From the NCBI GenBank assembly GCA_964525595.1, contig CAZGHF010000014.1, positions 1 through 14,780 on the forward strand: DNA of 14,780 nucleotides, read 5' to 3'. Shown one piece after another: positions 12,517 through 14,780 of this stretch. The stretch's first letter is position 1. Every line of letters starts with the position of its first letter. The notes beneath the pieces were generated by a model. The model made no database searches. It saw only the letters and a program-made list of their open reading frames with translations, and had not been told where the DNA came from. The stretch comes from CAZGHF01 sp964525595. Lineage in GTDB: Bacteria; Patescibacteriota; Minisyncoccia; UBA6257; GWB1-50-10. A program made the translations under genes and the position numbers.

Positions 12517-12877
12517 TTTTGACGAAGAGCATTCCAAAATATCGATTTTCATCGATGACGAAGTTATTGAACCAAGGGTGGCCACCACTCTGCCAGCGAT
12601 TGAGCACATCTTGAATTTAATGTGCAGGACCGACAAAGCTCTGGTTGTTGATTTGAATTATTACCGTAAAGAGCGGGAACGTCTGATTGCCGAACTTGCT
12701 CGGGCGGCGGCGAAAAAAACCTCCATTACCAAAGAGGAAATCGAATTGCCGCCGATGAACGCTTATGAGCGGCGTTTAGTTCATCTGGAGATTACCACCC
12801 ACCCGGAACTTAAAACCGAGAGCGTAGGCATCGGTAAAGAGCGTCGTGTAGTAATAAGGCTTCTTTCCTTGTCTTAA
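12446..12877 (+). CDS. jag: Jag/KhpB-like KH-R3H RNA-binding protein, reduced form
   Basis: Jag (KhpB) is a cytoplasmic RNA-binding protein encoded next to yidC and linked to envelope and division control in Firmicutes. The 143-residue product lacks the Jag_N domain. A KH-like region (about 20-90) has 'IEPRVATTLPAIEHILNLM' where family members carry 'IGKRGETLDALQYLVN', so the RNA-contacting GxxG loop is absent. The R3H domain is clear: 'PPMNAYERRLVH' with Arg109-x3-His113, then 'TESVGIGKERRVVI' (124-137). A TTG at 12440 would add two residues; the ATG at 12446 is preferred. The start lies inside yidC (71-nt overlap). The TAA overlaps the convergent downstream gene's stop codon by two bases. 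Confidence 0.88.
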   Translation: MTENTVEKTKNMLALMGFRRTRVDFDEEHSKISIFIDDEVIEPRVATTLPAIEHILNLMCRTDKALVVDLNYYRKERERLIAELARAAAKKTSITKEEIELPPMNAYERRLVHLEITTHPELKTESVGIGKERRVVIRLLSLS

Positions 12878-13968
12878 AGACTCAATTCATAGAGTCCGTT
12901 GTCGTATCGGTTTATGAAATAGATTTTATTCCCCGAGACGCGGGGATTTTTTGCGTCAACCGCGGGAACACCGGCGGTATTGCTTGAAATCATTTTAGTG
13001 AATTCTTCAGAATCGATTCCCAGGACGAATAAATCGTCAACGGAGAAAAACTTTTCTGTCAGGTAATCATCGGGTAAAGTCGTGTCCGATGGAATGTTTT
13101 GCGGCACGAAGCAATATATTTTTGAAGAATCTGCGGTGCATTTTTGAGGCAGGGTAACAAACGGTACCGGTATTTTTACTCGGAGATTGTCGTCTAGGAT
13201 CGAAAAACCGGAGTTTAAGCCGAATAAGAAAGCTAAATCCTTTTTGTCCGACCAGGAAATGTCCAATCCATACTCCGATGCAATAAGAAGATTTAAGTTC
13301 AGGGATTTCAAATCAAATTGCCAGAGCGAGCCGGCATATGAAGCGGAAGGAAGTTCGCTTATAACCACCCGATTATCGGACAGGCTTGTCAGTTTCACGT
13401 CTTTTAGCCGGAGGTCTCTCGCGAGTATTTGGTAGGAAGGCGGCATTTGGGTAATGTCCGCTTCGGCGAAATTTTGATAGTTACCGCTTTTGACAATCGT
13501 AATTAGTTTCTCTTCGTTGTCACCCCATGTGGCTTTTATAATATCGGCCGGTAGGGGTCGCCAGACACCGTCAATAATATCAAATATTCCCCATTGGGGC
13601 GCCTGAGGATCGCCGAAGGCGGCGAGAACTTTCTGTTTTTTGGGCCCTATTTCAATAAAGTTTAGGGCGTTTATAGTTTGTTTTGATATTTCCAAATCAG
13701 GACCTTCTTTAGCGTTCATGACTCGGCCGTCCGGCGTGAAATAGAAAACCTCTCCGGTATCGGGATTTGTCCAGAAATCAAAGACCGTTTCCTCCGATAT
13801 TTTCTTTATCGGTGATGTAATAAGAGAGGAAGACGTTTCGGCCGTCTCCGGCGTTGTTCCGATATCTTCTTCGGGTTCTGAAGTAATGGCTTGCCAGCCC
13901 AAATAAATTCCGAGAATCACGAGGACGCCTATTCCAATAGCAATTAAGATTTTGTAAAACGGTTTCAT
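12874..13968 (-). CDS. Membrane-anchored extracytoplasmic protein, probable beta-propeller, function unknown
   Basis: 364 residues. A short basic N-terminus and a single hydrophobic helix (about 6-27) anchor the protein, followed by a Thr/Ser/Glu/Pro-rich linker (30-55) and a long beta-rich domain. The domain contains repeated strand-turn patterns such as 'TGEVFYFTPDGRV', 'QWGIFDIIDGVW', 'GSLWQFDLKSLNL', 'GNKIYFINRYDNGLYEL' and several W/D-rich blades, suggesting a TolB/WD40-like propeller. No enzymatic motif was seen. It has two cysteines (in 'QKCTADSSKIYCF'), about ten residues apart, which may form a disulfide. It follows the cysteine-rich pilin-like gene by 8 nt and is probably co-transcribed, so it may act in the same envelope structure. 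The family is unrecognised; the propeller is inferred from pattern, not homology. Confidence 0.8.
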   Translation of the reverse strand: MKPFYKILIAIGIGVLVILGIYLGWQAITSEPEEDIGTTPETAETSSSLITSPIKKISEETVFDFWTNPDTGEVFYFTPDGRVMNAKEGPDLEISKQTINALNFIEIGPKKQKVLAAFGDPQAPQWGIFDIIDGVWRPLPADIIKATWGDNEEKLITIVKSGNYQNFAEADITQMPPSYQILARDLRLKDVKLTSLSDNRVVISELPSASYAGSLWQFDLKSLNLNLLIASEYGLDISWSDKKDLAFLFGLNSGFSILDDNLRVKIPVPFVTLPQKCTADSSKIYCFVPQNIPSDTTLPDDYLTEKFFSVDDLFVLGIDSEEFTKMISSNTAGVPAVDAKNPRVSGNKIYFINRYDNGLYELSL

Positions 13969-13976
13969 TTATAAAA

Positions 13977-14780
13977 TTAACAAGGCTTTAATCCGTCAAG
14001 ATCTGATTCAGTATAAGTGTTATTTTGAGTATCCTCTTCTGTTTTTGTATAGGCATAAATTATGCAGAGACCGTCAGATGGCTCTTTCTCTTCCGGATAA
14101 GCGCCATATTGTAAAATGGTACCGTTTTCGAATCCCTCTACGGTTAGCCATTTAGTTCCAAACTCGGGATCTGTACCGGGGGGACTGGGCCAGTCGCGAG
14201 CGCAGGAGTCACAATCCGGAATGCCGCCAGATACTGAACCGGAAGCACCGCTTATTGTGCCGTTTATCCCTTCTATTTTTGCCAGGCAGGTCGGAGGCAA
14301 TGCCACCGTAGGACAAATTTTTATTGCGTAAGCACATTCTACGCAATCCTTACCTTCTTCTACTATCTCGCCAATACCACAAGCACTCTCGCCTTCTAAG
14401 CAGGCCGGTAGGCAATTTTCTCCCGGCTCTTCTCCCGGCTTCTCTCCGGTGCAGGTCGGGAGAACTCTCGGCACCTCGGGTAAGCAGTCTATTCCCGGTT
14501 TTCCGTCGGGTACCTCGCTACAACTCGGCAAATCGCCGCCCGGCGGCTTCAGGGCCGTAATTTGAGGGTTTATGGTGTTTAGTATAAGGTAAGACCCCAA
14601 AAGCAGGGCTACTCCCCACAGAGCGCTTGTGATGTAGTTTTTTGCGTCATTCTGCTTGTCGGGACTGCCGGAAGAAGTCATATAGTAAATTGCTCCGCCT
14701 ACAATTACGGTAACGGCGACAATTCCGGCGGCACCCACTGCGAACCAATAGAACCTTACGATATAAGCGGCGATACTTTC
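13977..14780 (-). CDS. T4SS-pilin-like two-helix membrane protein with a cysteine-rich C-terminal domain, 5' end outside window
   Basis: The frame is open to the window edge; 267 residues are visible and the true start lies beyond 14780. A first hydrophobic helix ('GIVAVTVIVGGAIYYMTSSG'), a short polar loop with 'SPDKQNDAKNYI', and a second helix ending 'SYLILNTINPQI' match the pattern I know for the 'type IV secretion system pilin' family, abundant in CPR genomes and distantly like VirB2/TrbC. After this comes a region of about 190 residues with 14 cysteines, proline/glycine-rich spacers and a final Cys, probably an exported disulfide-bonded domain not usual for the small pilins. An internal GTG at 14738 is in the middle of the helix and is not the start. 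The next gene is 8 nt downstream. The role (pilus, secretion or adhesion) is unproven. Confidence 0.75.
   Translation of the reverse strand, partial: ESIAAYIVRFYWFAVGAAGIVAVTVIVGGAIYYMTSSGSPDKQNDAKNYITSALWGVALLLGSYLILNTINPQITALKPPGGDLPSCSEVPDGKPGIDCLPEVPRVLPTCTGEKPGEEPGENCLPACLEGESACGIGEIVEEGKDCVECAYAIKICPTVALPPTCLAKIEGINGTISGASGSVSGGIPDCDSCARDWPSPPGTDPEFGTKWLTVEGFENGTILQYGAYPEEKEPSDGLCIIYAYTKTEEDTQNNTYTESDLDGLKPC

Noticed and set aside
12879..12896. GACTC/GAGTC hairpin at the jag/propeller-gene junction as a terminator
   Set aside because: The stem is 5 bp, lies within the coding end of the minus-strand gene and has no proper T-run on either side.
13977..14738. GTG at 14738 as the start of the pilin-like gene
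   Set aside because: The frame stays open to the window edge and the upstream residues continue a hydrophobic helix typical of the family, so the gene is simply truncated by the window.
1..14780. Recoded TGA (Gracilibacteria/Absconditabacteria code)
   Set aside because: TGA ends tsaE, yebC, ruvC, rnpA and yidC at the expected protein lengths, and no family-conserved position is encoded by TGA.
1..14780. CRISPR array, toxin-antitoxin, restriction or other defence system
   Set aside because: No spaced direct repeats or recognisable defence genes are present on either strand; every sizeable gene is housekeeping or envelope-related.

Overview
The window looks like the replication-origin region of a Candidate Phyla Radiation (Patescibacteria) genome, most likely Parcubacteria/Paceibacteria-like. 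The signs are very tight gene packing with repeated ATGA start/stop overlaps, almost no Shine-Dalgarno sequences, shortened versions of core proteins (RnpA, YebC, Jag), a histidine kinase with an unusual H-box, and a two-helix 'type IV secretion pilin' of the kind common in this radiation. TGA is used as a stop (tsaE, yebC, ruvC, rnpA, yidC), so the genetic code is standard. Taxonomy is inferred from gene content only.

Layout. Bases 2-5569 (+): the 3' end of ruvB, tsaE, polA, an orphan membrane PAS histidine kinase, and the yebC-ruvC pair. Bases 5570-5878: a gene-free stretch with a large branched inverted repeat, a promoter, a possible small transcribed RNA of about 140 nt ending in a Rho-independent terminator, and the promoter of the next gene. 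Bases 5879-8380 (+): a class A penicillin-binding protein. Bases 8411-11060 (-): dnaN and dnaA, convergent with the PBP gene. Bases 11061-11373: the divergent dnaA/rpmH gap with heptad repeats, a dnaA promoter, helically phased DnaA-box-like sites and the rpmH promoter. Bases 11374-12877 (+): rpmH-rnpA-yidC-jag, the classical origin-side operon. Bases 12874-14780 (-): a membrane-anchored probable beta-propeller protein preceded by a cysteine-rich T4SS-pilin-like protein cut off by the window edge.

Functionally, dnaA/dnaN, polA and ruvB/ruvC cover replication initiation, the sliding clamp, gap filling and Holliday junction processing. rpmH/rnpA/yidC/jag, tsaE and yebC serve translation, RNA processing and membrane protein insertion. 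The PBP, kinase, propeller and pilin-like proteins belong to the envelope. If the origin lies near 9.5-11.3 kb, the ruvB-to-PBP block is transcribed towards it (head-on), while dnaA-dnaN and rpmH-jag run with the forks.

I see no defence island, CRISPR array, transposase or tRNA/rRNA gene. The stretches least explained by known families are the 5569-5818 intergenic element with its candidate small RNA, and the cysteine-rich pilin/propeller pair at the right edge.
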